DNA of 51,014 nucleotides from Nocardia niigatensis NBRC 100131 (GTDB lineage Bacteria; Actinomycetota; Actinomycetes; Mycobacteriales; Mycobacteriaceae): contig NZ_BAGC01000047.1 of assembly GCF_000308655.1 (NCBI RefSeq), forward strand, positions 1 through 51,014, in the 5' to 3' direction. This document shows, in pieces, positions 26,837 to 37,681 of the stretch. Position 1 is the stretch's first letter. Each line of letters starts with the position of its first letter. Position numbers and translations under genes: made by a program. The notes beneath the pieces are model-generated. The model saw only the letters and a program-made list of their open reading frames with translations, did not search any database and was not told the DNA's origin.

Positions 26837-27598
26837 GTGAACGGTTGGACTCTGTCCCGGCGGGCCCTGGCGGTCGCCGCCCTCACGGCCACGGCAACCC
26901 TCGGCGCGACCGGCGCGGCCACCGCGGACCAGCCGACGACGCCCGCCACGGCCGGCCTCGACCAGCTCACCCAGGCCGTCGGTGACAATGCCGCCGGTCA
27001 GGCCGCCGTCGCCGACGTCGCCCGGTCCGCGCAGCTGATCGCGGCCGCGAAGCTGGAAAACGTTCAGTTCACGCCGTTCTCGTACCTGGCGCCCACCCTC
27101 GGCTGCGGCTTCAACATGCCCTTCAGCCTGTCCTCGGCGCTGGCCGTCACCGGCGTCACCGGCGCCGCGACGTCGCTGCCGCCCGGCACCGTCAGCTTCC
27201 AGGTCATGGTGCAGCAGAACGGTTTTCCGACCGCCTCCGGCCTGAGCGTGGCCTGGCTCAATGTGAACAACGGCCGCAGCGGCATCACCGCGCTCGACGA
27301 CCGGACCGAGTACAACCTGCCCTCGCTGACCAAGACCGTCGACACCGGCGCGGGCACGGTCGTCGCCTCGCTGTGGGGCACCATCGACTACCCGGGCGCG
27401 CGCTGCGTCGTGATGCCGACCGTCGGCCTCTTCACCGTGTCCGACACCCCACCCGCCCAGCCGGCGACCCCGGACGCCGCGGTCCCCACCACCTCGCCCG
27501 CGCCGGGCGCGCCGACCACCTCCGCGCAGACCCCGGACGCCACCGCCCCGGACGCCACCGCCCCGGCAGCCCCCGCGGGCGCACCCGGCACCAACTGA
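26837..27598 (+). CDS. Secreted protein with Pro/Ala/Thr tail
   Basis: A 253-aa protein. GTG 26837 has AGGAG 8 nt upstream. The signal peptide is SRRALAVAALTATATLG... with a cleavage candidate after ATA (about residue 31). The twin arginines make Tat export possible, although the motif is incomplete. The mature domain (~35-200) has two cysteines (GCGFNMP and ARCVVMP) likely to form a disulphide and looks like a compact beta-rich fold. The C-terminal ~50 residues repeat Pro/Thr/Ala units (DATAPDATAP). The family is a conserved actinobacterial exported protein with no known role. It is divergent from the fadE pair. Confidence 0.8.
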   Translation: MNGWTLSRRALAVAALTATATLGATGAATADQPTTPATAGLDQLTQAVGDNAAGQAAVADVARSAQLIAAAKLENVQFTPFSYLAPTLGCGFNMPFSLSSALAVTGVTGAATSLPPGTVSFQVMVQQNGFPTASGLSVAWLNVNNGRSGITALDDRTEYNLPSLTKTVDTGAGTVVASLWGTIDYPGARCVVMPTVGLFTVSDTPPAQPATPDAAVPTTSPAPGAPTTSAQTPDATAPDATAPAAPAGAPGTN

Positions 27599-27628
27599 CC
27601 CACGGCACCGCCGCACCCACGAAAACGC

Positions 27629-27660
27629 AACGCCCGCATCCTTTCCCGGATGCGGGCGTT
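27629..27660. terminator. Bidirectional terminator between the secreted-protein gene and deaD
   Basis: AACGCCCGCATCC (27629-27641) and GGATGCGGGCGTT (27648-27660) form a perfect 13-bp stem with a 6-nt loop, sitting between two convergent stops. There is an A-rich run on the left side and TTTC on the right. Confidence 0.85.
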
Positions 27661-27680
27661 GATCGTTTCGAGCGGCAGGC

Positions 27681-29468
<1,788 letters not shown>

Positions 29469-29476
29469 TGCCAGGG

Positions 29477-29482
29477 ATTTTA
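29477..29482 (-). promoter_or_regulatory. -10 box of deaD
   Basis: TAAAAT on the minus strand, a near-consensus -10, 8 nt before ATG 29468; the expected leader is 0-2 nt. Confidence 0.65.
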
Positions 29483-29517
29483 CTGCCTGCTAGCTGCGGG
29501 CTTGACCATCGGGTGAA

Positions 29518-29523
29518 TACCCT
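29518..29523 (+). promoter_or_regulatory. -10 box of a leaderless promoter (amidase gene)
   Basis: TACCCT followed by 7 nt (GGGGGTC) and GTG 29531. The G run is too close to the start codon to act as a Shine-Dalgarno. Confidence 0.6.
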
Positions 29524-29530
29524 GGGGGTC

Positions 29531-30544
29531 GTGCAATCGGACAACCCGCCCGCGCCCGCCGTCCCGACGCCCTCGAGTTCCGCATCCGGACTCGGAAATT
29601 CCGAACCCACTCCCGCCCGCAACTACGTCACCGGAACCCTGGCCACCGCCGATGCGGGCAGCTCGGGAGCAGTGGTGACGGCCGTGCACGAAACGGCTGC
29701 CGCGGCCGAGCTGCCCACCGGGACCGAACCGGCCGGATCCGTGGATGTGGCGGTGGTGCAGTTCGATCCGTACACCGACACCGTGGCCAATCTCACCGCC
29801 CTGCGTGCGGAGGTCAAGGCCGCCAGCGAACTCGGAGCGAAGGTCGTGGTGGCGCCCGAGTACTCGATGTTCGCCACCAAGCGCCTGGACGATCGGGTTC
29901 TGGCCGCCGCCGAACCGCTCACCGGACCATTCGTCACCGGATTGCGGGGCATCGCAGCCGAATTCGGGGTGCACGTGGTCGCGGGCGTGGTCGAGACCGG
30001 TGGTCCCGACGAGCCCGCCGGGCACATCTACAACACCCTCGTGGCGGCCTCCCCCGACGCCGAATTCGCGGCCGTCTACCGGAAAGTGCATCTGTACGAC
30101 GCTTTCGGTTCCCGCGAATCCGATCTGCTCATCGCGGGCCCGCTGGACCAGGCCCAGACCTTCACCGTGGACGGCGTCGTGTTCGGGCTGCAGACCTGCT
30201 TCGATCTGCGCTTCCCCGAAGGCATTCGGCGGCTGGCCGCCGCGGGCGCGCACGTGCTGCTGCTGCCCGCCCAGTGGATTCCCGGATCCGGCAAGGTCGA
30301 TCAGTGGACCACGCTGCTGCGCGCCCGGGCCATCGAGAACACCATGTACGTCGCGGCCGCCGACCAGGCCGCTCCGCGCGGCTCCGGCGCCTCCATGATC
30401 GTCTCCCCCACCGGCACGGTACTGGCCGAACTCGGCGATCAGCCGGGCATCGCCACCGCCCACATCGACCTGCGGCACCTCACGGAGGTCCGCGCCACGA
30501 ATCCGAGCCTCGCGCTGCGCCGGTACACGATCCGCGGCGAGTAG
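29531..30544 (+). CDS. Carbon-nitrogen hydrolase (nitrilase superfamily amidase)
   Basis: A 337-aa protein with the complete Glu-Lys-Cys triad: E110 (VAPEYSMF), K185 (YRKVHLYD) and C223 (LQTCFDLRFPE). It hydrolyses a C-N bond of an amide, by analogy with Rv0480c-like/Nit2-like amidases; the substrate is unknown. The start at GTG 29531 rests on the -10 box 7 nt upstream. This leaves a ~70-residue Ala/Pro/Thr-rich N-terminal extension before the domain, with codon use like the rest of the gene. An internal GTG at 29743 would give the bare domain. Divergent from deaD. Confidence 0.88.
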   Translation: MQSDNPPAPAVPTPSSSASGLGNSEPTPARNYVTGTLATADAGSSGAVVTAVHETAAAAELPTGTEPAGSVDVAVVQFDPYTDTVANLTALRAEVKAASELGAKVVVAPEYSMFATKRLDDRVLAAAEPLTGPFVTGLRGIAAEFGVHVVAGVVETGGPDEPAGHIYNTLVAASPDAEFAAVYRKVHLYDAFGSRESDLLIAGPLDQAQTFTVDGVVFGLQTCFDLRFPEGIRRLAAAGAHVLLLPAQWIPGSGKVDQWTTLLRARAIENTMYVAAADQAAPRGSGASMIVSPTGTVLAELGDQPGIATAHIDLRHLTEVRATNPSLALRRYTIRGE

Positions 30545-30553
30545 GGACGCTCA

Positions 30554-30582
30554 GAACCCGCCCCGGAGCGAAGCGGAGGGGC
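30554..30582 (+). repeat. Tail fragment of the inverted-repeat element
   Basis: GAACCCGCC, then AGCGAAGCGGAGGGG, matches the 3' end of repeat copies A and B. It again lies directly 5' of a gene (ATG 30598). Confidence 0.6.
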
Positions 30583-30597
30583 AGAATAGACAGAGCG

Positions 30598-31239
30598 ATG
30601 ATCTACTCGGATCGGGCGGCCGCGGGGCGCGCGCTGGGTGAGGTGCTGGGGCACCTGCGCGCGGCGAATCCGCTGGTGCTCGGGCTGCCCCGAGGCGGGG
30701 TTCCCGTGGCCGTGGCGGTGCACGAGATGATCGGCGGTGACCTCGATGTGCTGCTGGTGCGCAAGCTCGGGGTGCCGTGGCGGCCGGAGCTTGCCATGGG
30801 GGCGATCGGCGAGGACGACGTCCGGGTGCTGAATTACGAAGTCATCCGGCATTCCGGCGTGACCCGGGACCAGTTGACGGATACCGAGACCGTCGAGCGG
30901 GCCGAGCTGGAGCGCCGGCGGCGGACGCTGCGGGCCGAGCCGCCGATCGCCATCAAGGACCGGACCGTGGTCATCGTCGATGACGGCATGGCGACCGGCG
31001 CGACCATGGCGGCCGGCTGCGAGATCGCGCGACTGCACGAGCCACGCCGGCTGGTGGTGGCGGTGCCGGTGTCATCGGCCGAAGCCCTGTACCGGATCCA
31101 GGCGGTCGCCGACGAGGTGGTGTGCCCGCTGGTCCCGCGCGCTCTCGGCGGTGTGGGCGGGGCATACCGGGACTTCCATCAGCTCACCGACCAGGAGGTG
31201 GTGGAGCTGTTGCGCCCTACCGCTTCCCGGGATCAGTGA
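30598..31239 (+). CDS. Phosphoribosyltransferase-fold protein
   Basis: A 213-aa type I PRTase-like protein. The PRPP-binding loop is VVIVDDGMATGATM (residues ~124-137), preceded by LGLPRGGVPVA and KLGVPWRPELAMGAIGE, a pattern typical of a bacterial PRTase family of unassigned substrate rather than of hpt or apt. A repeat-derived GGAGGGG lies about 15 nt before ATG 30598, a long spacing for a Shine-Dalgarno. Convergent with the hydrolase at 31262. Confidence 0.88.
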   Translation: MIYSDRAAAGRALGEVLGHLRAANPLVLGLPRGGVPVAVAVHEMIGGDLDVLLVRKLGVPWRPELAMGAIGEDDVRVLNYEVIRHSGVTRDQLTDTETVERAELERRRRTLRAEPPIAIKDRTVVIVDDGMATGATMAAGCEIARLHEPRRLVVAVPVSSAEALYRIQAVADEVVCPLVPRALGGVGGAYRDFHQLTDQEVVELLRPTASRDQ

Positions 31240-31261
31240 ACCTCGTTACCGCCGGAATCTC

Positions 31262-31984
31262 TCAGACCAGCGAGCGGGCATGCACGAAATCGACTATCTC
31301 CCTGGTGACCTCGGCGTGCGCGGGCTCGTGCAGCAGGTCGTGGCCGGCGTTGGGGTAGGTGTGGAAACCGGCGCCGACCTGGGCCGCCCACTCGCGCACC
31401 GGCTCCACCGGCGCCCGGCGGTCGTCCGCGCCGTGCACGACCAGCACCGGCAGGCCCTCGGGCAGCCGGGGTCCCGGCCAGTCCGACTCCTGCTCGGTCG
31501 CCAGTGCGGCGCGCGAGCGGGAACCGCCCTCGGCGCGAGCACGATTCGCGGTCTCGGCGCCGCGGGCGGACTTCGGGGACCGGCCCTCCAGCACCGCCTT
31601 GGGCGTCCCGCACAGCACCAGCCCGGCGTAGTCGCCCGGCTGGGCGTCGCGCAGCACGGCCAGCGTGGTGGCCGCGCCCAGTGAGTGGCCCATCAGGAAC
31701 GGGGTGGAATCGGCGTGCGCGTGCACCTGTTCCAGGAACAACCGGGCGTCGTCGGCCAGCTCGTGGATCGTTCCCGGACGCTCGGGATCTCCCTCGCTGA
31801 GACCGTGCCCGGAGGTGTCCAGGGCCCAGAGTTCGATGCCCTGGGCGGCGAGCGCCCGGGCGAATCTGTGATAGTGCGCGCTGTGCTGCCCGATTCCGGG
31901 TAAGAACGCCAGGACGGCCTGCGCATCGTTCAGCTGCCATCGACGGTAGTGAAGACGGCCGCGAGCGCCCGCTAGGTAAAGCAT
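31262..31984 (-). CDS. Alpha/beta hydrolase, monoacylglycerol-lipase-like, minimal cap
   Basis: A 240-aa serine hydrolase with nucleophile elbow MGHSLGAA, acid VVHGADDR and NAGHD histidine, in lipase order (Rv0183/lysophospholipase-like). It is about 40 residues shorter than usual. Where the cap domain is expected there is an Arg/Ala/Ser/Glu-rich stretch (after VLCGTPKAVLEG to ESDWPGPRLPEG), so the active site may be unusually open. The oxyanion loop reads FLPGIGQHSAHY. ATG 31984 is supported by CACAAT ending 6 nt upstream; longer frame extensions are rejected. Confidence 0.85.
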   Translation of the reverse strand: MLYLAGARGRLHYRRWQLNDAQAVLAFLPGIGQHSAHYHRFARALAAQGIELWALDTSGHGLSEGDPERPGTIHELADDARLFLEQVHAHADSTPFLMGHSLGAATTLAVLRDAQPGDYAGLVLCGTPKAVLEGRSPKSARGAETANRARAEGGSRSRAALATEQESDWPGPRLPEGLPVLVVHGADDRRAPVEPVREWAAQVGAGFHTYPNAGHDLLHEPAHAEVTREIVDFVHARSLV

Positions 31985-32376
31985 CGGCAGATTGTGACAG
32001 ACGCGGACCGTTCGCGGGGCTGCTCGAAACAAGCGACTGGCGAGTAACGAGCGGACTTGACGAACGGCCGCCCGTCCGCTCGGCCACCCCGCTGGCGACA
32101 CGCCGGAATCACGAGGCGATTTCTGGGGCCCGACCGGGCCTCGGGCCGTCAGCGGCGAATCCGGTGCGCGCGAGTCGCGTTGTCTCCCAACATCGCCCGC
32201 AAACGCGCGCTGACGTGGGCAGGTCACGACGGGCCCGGACCGGCGCGCGGGCCGCGACCTGGCAGCACATCACCCCGCCCGCAGTCATTACGCTATGGCC
32301 CGACTCGGCCATGTGATCACGACCCCCGGCCGGGTGCGGGTGTCGGCGGAGGAGAGGCACAGGAGGGCCGCGATTG
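31985..32376. other. Gene-free intergenic region with two promoters
   Basis: About 390 bases between divergent genes. On the minus strand CACAAT (31996-31991) lies 6 nt from the hydrolase ATG. On the plus strand TACGCT (32289-32294) could drive the nuclease/helicase with a leader of about 75 nt ending in AGGAGGG (32361-32367). I see no small ORF with a ribosome-binding site. Confidence 0.5.
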
Positions 32377-35300
32377 ATGTTGTTCGGTGATCGTGTCGTG
32401 TGCAGCACCGGAGACCTGGTGGCGGCGGCGCGTTGTGAGTTCGCGCTGCTGCGCGCGCTCGACGCCGAACTGGGACTGGTGACGCCGGTCGAGTTCCCGT
32501 CGCCCGGCACGCTCGCGTGCACCCCCGACCCGGCGGTCGAACACCGCCTCGCCGATCTCCGCGACCGTTACGGTCCGGGCGTCACCCGCATCCGCCTACC
32601 CGGGCCCGCGGCCGACGCCCTCGCGACGACCATGCTCGTCTCCGAGGACCTGCGCGAGCGGGCGCTGACCGCGCTGCGGGAGGCGCACACGCAGACACTG
32701 ACGGCGCTGCGCGCGGACGCCGACGCGGTCGCGGGCGGTGTGGTGTTCGACGGGGATTTCGTGGCGCATTGCGAGTTGCTGGTCCGCGATCACGCCCCCG
32801 AGGGACACGACTACCTGGTGGCCGGGGTGGCCGGCCGGCGCGGCGGAGTCGCGACCCTGATGGAACTGGCCGCGGCGGCGGAGGCCCTGCGGCGCAACGG
32901 TTTCCGGGCCGCACCGCAGGCCAGGATCTGGGAGGACGGCGTCCCGGTCACCCATACGCTCGCCGATATGGCGGTGGTCTACCAGGCGCGGCGGGCGCGA
33001 CTGAACCTCATCGTCGAGACCAAGCTCGGCGAGCTACTGCCGGTGCAGTGGGGCGACCGGCGCTTCCTGGCCTGCGGCCACTGCCCCACCTGCACAACCG
33101 AACTCGAGACCCGCCGGGACCTGCTGCTCGTTGCCGGAATGCGCCCGGCCACCCGCGCCCACCTGCGCGACGCGGGGATCACCACGGTGGACCGGCTGGC
33201 CGTCGCCGACGCCGCCGTCACCGGCATCCCGGCCGCCACCCTGACCACCCTGCGCCGCCAGGCCGAGGTCCAGATCCTGCGCGAACGCACCGGCCGCCCG
33301 GTGCACGCCCTCATCGATCCGGCCGCGCTGGCCGCCCTGCCCGCGCCGACCCGGGGCGACCTGTTCGTCACCGTCACCCCCGTCAATCCCCCCGACCCCG
33401 CCGCCCTTCCGCGCACCGGGTCCGGCGTCACAGGCACCGCGGGCGACGTGCTCGTGCAGATCAGCGCCCTCGAACCAGCCGACCAGGCGCGGGCGGACTT
33501 CCCCACCGCACCGCTGCACCGGCTCACCGAAATCTCGTCCACGCCGGGAATATTCGTGCCGGAGCCGACGGAATCGGCCGACGGCGAGCAGTTCGCCGAG
33601 CAGCGCGGCAGTGCCGCGGTCGCCACCTTCGAGCAGGGGCCCGGAGTGAGCACGGTCGCGCTCGGGTTCGTGCCCGCTCCCGCCGTGCCGAAACCCGAGC
33701 GCACCTTCACAATTCGCGCCGACGGCCCCGACGCCCTGGGGCACGGGAGCCGTTCCCGCCGTCGCGACGACGCGGACACGCTGCTGGAGTTCCTGATCGA
33801 GCGCCAGCGCGAATACCCGGATCTGCGGATCCACCACTATCGCGGCGACCTGCGCGGCCTGCTGGACAGCATCGGCGAACGCGATTCCGAGGGCGAGGAC
33901 GTGGTGGCCGAGCTACTGCCCGCCCTGGCCGACCTCTACCCGGTGGTGCGGGCGGCCCTGGTGGTCGGCGAGCGCTCCTACGACCTGCACCAGCTGCCGC
34001 CCAATCAGGAGGAGAGCGACGGCGGCGCGGAAGCCGTACTGCGACTGCGGGATTGGCTGCTCGATTTGGCCGCCGCGCACGAGGTCCGGCCCAGTCGGCG
34101 CTGGTCCTACGACTACGCCGAGACCGGTCCCGACGAAATCGAGGCCGCCCTGCGGGAATTCGCGGAGAGCGACGGCGCGGAGCGCGGCCCCGCCCAGGAG
34201 GCGGCCGGACTCGCGGCGGCCGCGCTGGGCTATCACCGCCGCGAGCGGCGGCCGCTGCGCTGGGCACACGACGACCGGCTCGACCACCCCGTGGCCGAAT
34301 GGGCCGACACCGCAGGCGTTCTCGTCGCCGACTCCGGCTCGGTGGACACCGACTGGCACCGCACCGGGCAGCGGCCCATGCGGCGCTACCTGACCCTCGT
34401 CGGACGGCTGGGCACCGGCAACGCGCCGCCCCCGGGCACCGCCGTGCTCACCCTCTACGACCGCCCCGCGCCCGGCATGTCCGTCACCCCCGGCCTGCGC
34501 GCGACCGCGCACGCCACCGTGCTCGGCTGCGCGCTGGACACCAACTTCGAGGACGTCGTGCGGGTCGTGGAGATGCTGCCCGAGGGCTGCGAACCCTACG
34601 ACGAGTTGCCCTCCGCCATCGCGCCCTGCCCGCCCGGCCACGACGTCCACCTCGCGGAAGCCTTGGAGGACACCGCACATCAGCTGCTGGTGACCCTCCC
34701 CCAGGTGCCCGAGACCGCCGTCTTCGACATCCTGTGCCGCCGCCCGCCCCGGCTGCGCGCGGGCGCGGCGCTGCCCGAGGTGTTCGGCGACCACGCCGCC
34801 GCCGTCACCGCGGCCGTCCTCGATCTCGACAATTCGTATGTGGCCGTGCAGGGTCCGCCCGGCACCGGCAAGACCGAGACCACCGCGCGGGCCGTGGAGC
34901 GGCTCGTCACCCGCTACCGGTGGCGGGTCGGCGTGGTGGCCCGCTCGCACCGGGCGGTCGAGCACGTGCTCGACGCCGTGGTGCAGGTGGGTGTGCTGCC
35001 GGAGCTGATCGCCAAGGCCGACAGCCGGGCGGTGGCGCCGGAATGGCTGCCCATCGAGGCCGACCGCTATCCACGCTTCCTCGACAATGCCGTGAACGGC
35101 TGTGTGGTGGGCGGGCTTTCGAGCGACTTCACCGACCCCGAGCGCATCGCCCGCGACAGCCTGGACCTGCTGGTCATCGTGGACGCCGGGAAGTTCCCGC
35201 TGGCCGAGGCGGTGGCGGTGGCCGTGTGCGCCCGCAATCTGCTGCTGGTCGGCGACCCCGCGCCGCCGTCGGGGCACGGCGCCCATCCCGAGCCCATCGC

Positions 35301-35961
35301 CGAATCCGTGCTGGGCCGGCTGCTCGGCGCGCACCGCACCCTGCCCGCCGCCTACGGCTACTTCCTGGACCGCACCTGGCGCATGCACCCGCGCATGTGC
35401 GGCCCGGTGTCGCGGCTGCGCTACGACAACCGGCTGCGCTCGAATGAAACCGTCACCCTCGCACGGGAACTCGACGGCATTCCGCCCGGCGTGCGCACCG
35501 TGCCGGTGGAGCATCACGGCAACAGCACCGAATCCGCCGAGGAGGCCCGGGAAATCGTGCGCCAGGTGCGCACGCTGCTCGGATTGCCCTGGCACACCGG
35601 CGCGCTCACCCGCCGCCTGCACCCGCACGACATCCTGGTGGTGGCGCCCTACCACGCGCAGGTGGCACGGATCCGGACCCTGCTGTCGCGGGCGCGCATC
35701 GAGGACGTCCTGGTCGGCACGCCCGACCATTTCCAGGGTCGCGAGGCCGCGGTGGTGCTGGTCTCCATGACCACCTCCGCGCCCGAGGACGCCCCGCACG
35801 GCATCGGCGCGCTGCTGTCCCGGCACTGGCTCACCAGCGCGATCTCGCGGGCCATGTGGTCGGCGATCATCGTGCGCTCACCGCTGCTGACCGAATACCT
35901 CCCGGCCACCACGGCCGAACTGTCCGATCTGGCCGCGGTCCTGCAGCTCGACCGGGTCTAG
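32377..35961 (+). CDS. TM0106-type RecB-like nuclease fused to UPF1-like SF1 helicase (altered catalytic motifs)
   Basis: A 1194-aa protein resembling Rv1251c. N-terminal part (~1-330): Fe-S nuclease-like, with C20 and C233, C236, C239 (CGHCPTC) in the 1+3 pattern of Cas4/AddB/Dna2. Where the family has VVDTKLAR (catalytic Asp, Lys) it reads VAGVAGRR, so both appear lost. C-terminal part: SF1 helicase with Walker A GPPGTGKT (826-833), motif Ia VARSHRAVEHVL, motif II IVDAGKF (V935-D936) instead of IDEAGQF, motif III GDPAPPSG lacking Gln, FQGREAAVVLVSMTTS and SAISRA. Start ATG 32377 with AGGAGGG upstream; TTG 32374 is possible. It is full length with no frameshift. Confidence 0.87.
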   Translation: MLFGDRVVCSTGDLVAAARCEFALLRALDAELGLVTPVEFPSPGTLACTPDPAVEHRLADLRDRYGPGVTRIRLPGPAADALATTMLVSEDLRERALTALREAHTQTLTALRADADAVAGGVVFDGDFVAHCELLVRDHAPEGHDYLVAGVAGRRGGVATLMELAAAAEALRRNGFRAAPQARIWEDGVPVTHTLADMAVVYQARRARLNLIVETKLGELLPVQWGDRRFLACGHCPTCTTELETRRDLLLVAGMRPATRAHLRDAGITTVDRLAVADAAVTGIPAATLTTLRRQAEVQILRERTGRPVHALIDPAALAALPAPTRGDLFVTVTPVNPPDPAALPRTGSGVTGTAGDVLVQISALEPADQARADFPTAPLHRLTEISSTPGIFVPEPTESADGEQFAEQRGSAAVATFEQGPGVSTVALGFVPAPAVPKPERTFTIRADGPDALGHGSRSRRRDDADTLLEFLIERQREYPDLRIHHYRGDLRGLLDSIGERDSEGEDVVAELLPALADLYPVVRAALVVGERSYDLHQLPPNQEESDGGAEAVLRLRDWLLDLAAAHEVRPSRRWSYDYAETGPDEIEAALREFAESDGAERGPAQEAAGLAAAALGYHRRERRPLRWAHDDRLDHPVAEWADTAGVLVADSGSVDTDWHRTGQRPMRRYLTLVGRLGTGNAPPPGTAVLTLYDRPAPGMSVTPGLRATAHATVLGCALDTNFEDVVRVVEMLPEGCEPYDELPSAIAPCPPGHDVHLAEALEDTAHQLLVTLPQVPETAVFDILCRRPPRLRAGAALPEVFGDHAAAVTAAVLDLDNSYVAVQGPPGTGKTETTARAVERLVTRYRWRVGVVARSHRAVEHVLDAVVQVGVLPELIAKADSRAVAPEWLPIEADRYPRFLDNAVNGCVVGGLSSDFTDPERIARDSLDLLVIVDAGKFPLAEAVAVAVCARNLLLVGDPAPPSGHGAHPEPIAESVLGRLLGAHRTLPAAYGYFLDRTWRMHPRMCGPVSRLRYDNRLRSNETVTLARELDGIPPGVRTVPVEHHGNSTESAEEAREIVRQVRTLLGLPWHTGALTRRLHPHDILVVAPYHAQVARIRTLLSRARIEDVLVGTPDHFQGREAAVVLVSMTTSAPEDAPHGIGALLSRHWLTSAISRAMWSAIIVRSPLLTEYLPATTAELSDLAAVLQLDRV

Positions 35962-35974
35962 CCCGGTTGTCGGC

Positions 35975-37153
35975 TCAGCCGAAGCAGTGTCCCTCGCCGC
36001 GATAGGTGGGTACCGTGGTGCGGCTGCCGTCCTCCTCGACCAGGTGCACCTCGGTGAAGCGCTCGCACAGCTCACCCGCCTTGGCGTGCCGGAACCACAC
36101 CCGGTCGCCGATCTCCAGGCCGTCGGCGCCGGCGAGCGGGGTCTGCACCTCGCCCGCGCCCTCGGTCCCGATCAGCTTCAATCCCAAGGGCCACACCGGT
36201 TTCGGCACCCGCGAGGCCCCGGTGGGCCCGGAGGCGATGTAGCCGCCGGAGAAGACGGTGGCGATACCCGGTGCGGGACGGCGCAGGACGGGGGTGGCGA
36301 AGTACATGGACGGCCGCGGCGCCAGATTGCGGTAGCCGTCGAACAGCGTCGGCAGGTACAGGCCCGATCCCGCGGTCACCTCGGTGACACCCGGGTCGGT
36401 GATGCTGACCTCGATGGACCCGGTGCCGCCGGAGTTGACCAGCTCGAGCTCGCCGACCGCCGACCGCACCGCGTCCAGCACCTGGCGGCGGCGCTTCCCG
36501 ATCTCGGCGGCAGAGGCCCACTTCACCAGGCGCACAGCCGGATTGGTGTCCGGCAGGCCCGCGATCTGGGCCTCATAGGTCATCAGGCCGACGACCCGGA
36601 AACCGCGGGAACGGGTTTCGGTGGCCAGCCGGGCGGCCTGCTCGGCGGTACGGACGGGCGAGCGACGCACGCCGAGGTGCAGCGGGCCGATACGCAGGGA
36701 GGCGTCCACATCCAGACACACACGGGGAGCGACCTTTTCGCTGCCGACGGCATCGCGGATCAGGTCCAGCTGGGCGGTGTCGTCGACCATCAGGGTGATG
36801 GCGTCGAGCAGTACCTGGTCGGAGGCGAGTTCCGCCAGGGCGTGGCGGTCGACGGTGGGATAGCCCATCAGCACATCGCGCGCGCCCTCCCGGACCAGCC
36901 AGATGGCTTCGCGCAGTGAGTAACCCATGATGCCCGCGAAGCCGCCGGAGGCGGTGAGCTTGGGTCCGAGGACTTCCTCGAGTACAGCGCGGCAGCGCAC
37001 GGACTTACTGGCCACCCGGATCGGCACGCCGGCGGCGCGGCTCACCAGATCGGCGGCATTGGCCCGCAGGGCGGTCATATCGACCGCGGCCAGCGGAGGT
37101 TCGAGGTCGGCGGTGGCCGCGTGCAGCCCGCTGATCGGCGACGAATCGGTCAC
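35975..37153 (-). CDS. PLP fold-type III amino acid deaminase/aldolase
   Basis: A 392-aa protein with an alanine-racemase-like PLP barrel. The Schiff-base lysine lies in VASKSVRCRAVL, with CLDVDASLRIG, LMTYEAQ, NSGGTGSIE (phosphate site) and a C-terminal beta domain ending FRHAKAGELCERF...HCFG. It resembles low-specificity D-threonine aldolases and D-serine deaminases, and a metal site (H, C near the C-terminus) is possible. GTG 37153 is used. Converges with the nuclease/helicase 13 bases away. Confidence 0.88.
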   Translation of the reverse strand: MTDSSPISGLHAATADLEPPLAAVDMTALRANAADLVSRAAGVPIRVASKSVRCRAVLEEVLGPKLTASGGFAGIMGYSLREAIWLVREGARDVLMGYPTVDRHALAELASDQVLLDAITLMVDDTAQLDLIRDAVGSEKVAPRVCLDVDASLRIGPLHLGVRRSPVRTAEQAARLATETRSRGFRVVGLMTYEAQIAGLPDTNPAVRLVKWASAAEIGKRRRQVLDAVRSAVGELELVNSGGTGSIEVSITDPGVTEVTAGSGLYLPTLFDGYRNLAPRPSMYFATPVLRRPAPGIATVFSGGYIASGPTGASRVPKPVWPLGLKLIGTEGAGEVQTPLAGADGLEIGDRVWFRHAKAGELCERFTEVHLVEEDGSRTTVPTYRGEGHCFG

Positions 37154-37198
37154 CAGATCATTCGACCACGAACCTGGTCATGCGTCCAGCATTAAGTT

Positions 37199-37681
37199 TC
37201 AGGGCAGGTCGACAGCCTTCGTCGACAGGTACGAGACCAGGTCGTCCAGCACCACCAGTGAGATCTCGTCATCACAGTCGGCCAGCCAGCGCAGCACCAT
37301 GCCCTGAATGACGGCCAGCAGATAGGCGGCGATGGCGTCGACCGGCTCCAGCCACTGGGTACCCGAGCGGCGGGCACACAGATCCAGGAAATCGGTCACG
37401 GCCGCGTCCAGTTCCCGGAAGGTGGCCGTGGCGTCCGGATCCGGCACACAGGCGGTCTGCCTCTCCCAGCGCCGCCGCAGCACCGCCAGCGTCGACTCGT
37501 AGGCCCGCAGCTGACGGTCCGGCGTGGACTTCAAGATCGGCCACAGCGTGCTGAGTCCCGCGTGCAGCAGGATACGAAGCGCGCGATTACCCCTGAAATC
37601 GAGCGACCCGGCCGCGGTCTCGATGGCCTCGGTCATGGCCGAACGAAGTCCGACCTGGGTGATTTCTCCACTTGCGCTCAA
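37199..37681 (-). CDS. TetR-like ligand-binding domain without a DNA-binding domain
   Basis: A 160-aa helical protein resembling the C-terminal domain of TetR regulators (LDDLVSYLS near the end, ALRILLHAGLSTLW, AAYLLAVIQGMVLRWLAD). No helix-turn-helix is visible in this frame or in the minus-strand frames just upstream. TTG 37681 has GGGAG 7 nt upstream; a GTG at 37714 is the alternative. It may be a decayed regulator, or a decoy or ligand-binding partner. It lies 45 bases upstream of the deaminase/aldolase gene on the same strand. Confidence 0.6.
   Translation of the reverse strand: MSASGEITQVGLRSAMTEAIETAAGSLDFRGNRALRILLHAGLSTLWPILKSTPDRQLRAYESTLAVLRRRWERQTACVPDPDATATFRELDAAVTDFLDLCARRSGTQWLEPVDAIAAYLLAVIQGMVLRWLADCDDEISLVVLDDLVSYLSTKAVDLP

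Noticed and set aside
32517..35447. 976-aa plus-strand ORF overlapping the nuclease/helicase
   Set aside because: Arg/Pro/Gly-rich shadow frame; the overlapping frame carries Walker A, Fe-S cysteines and helicase motifs.
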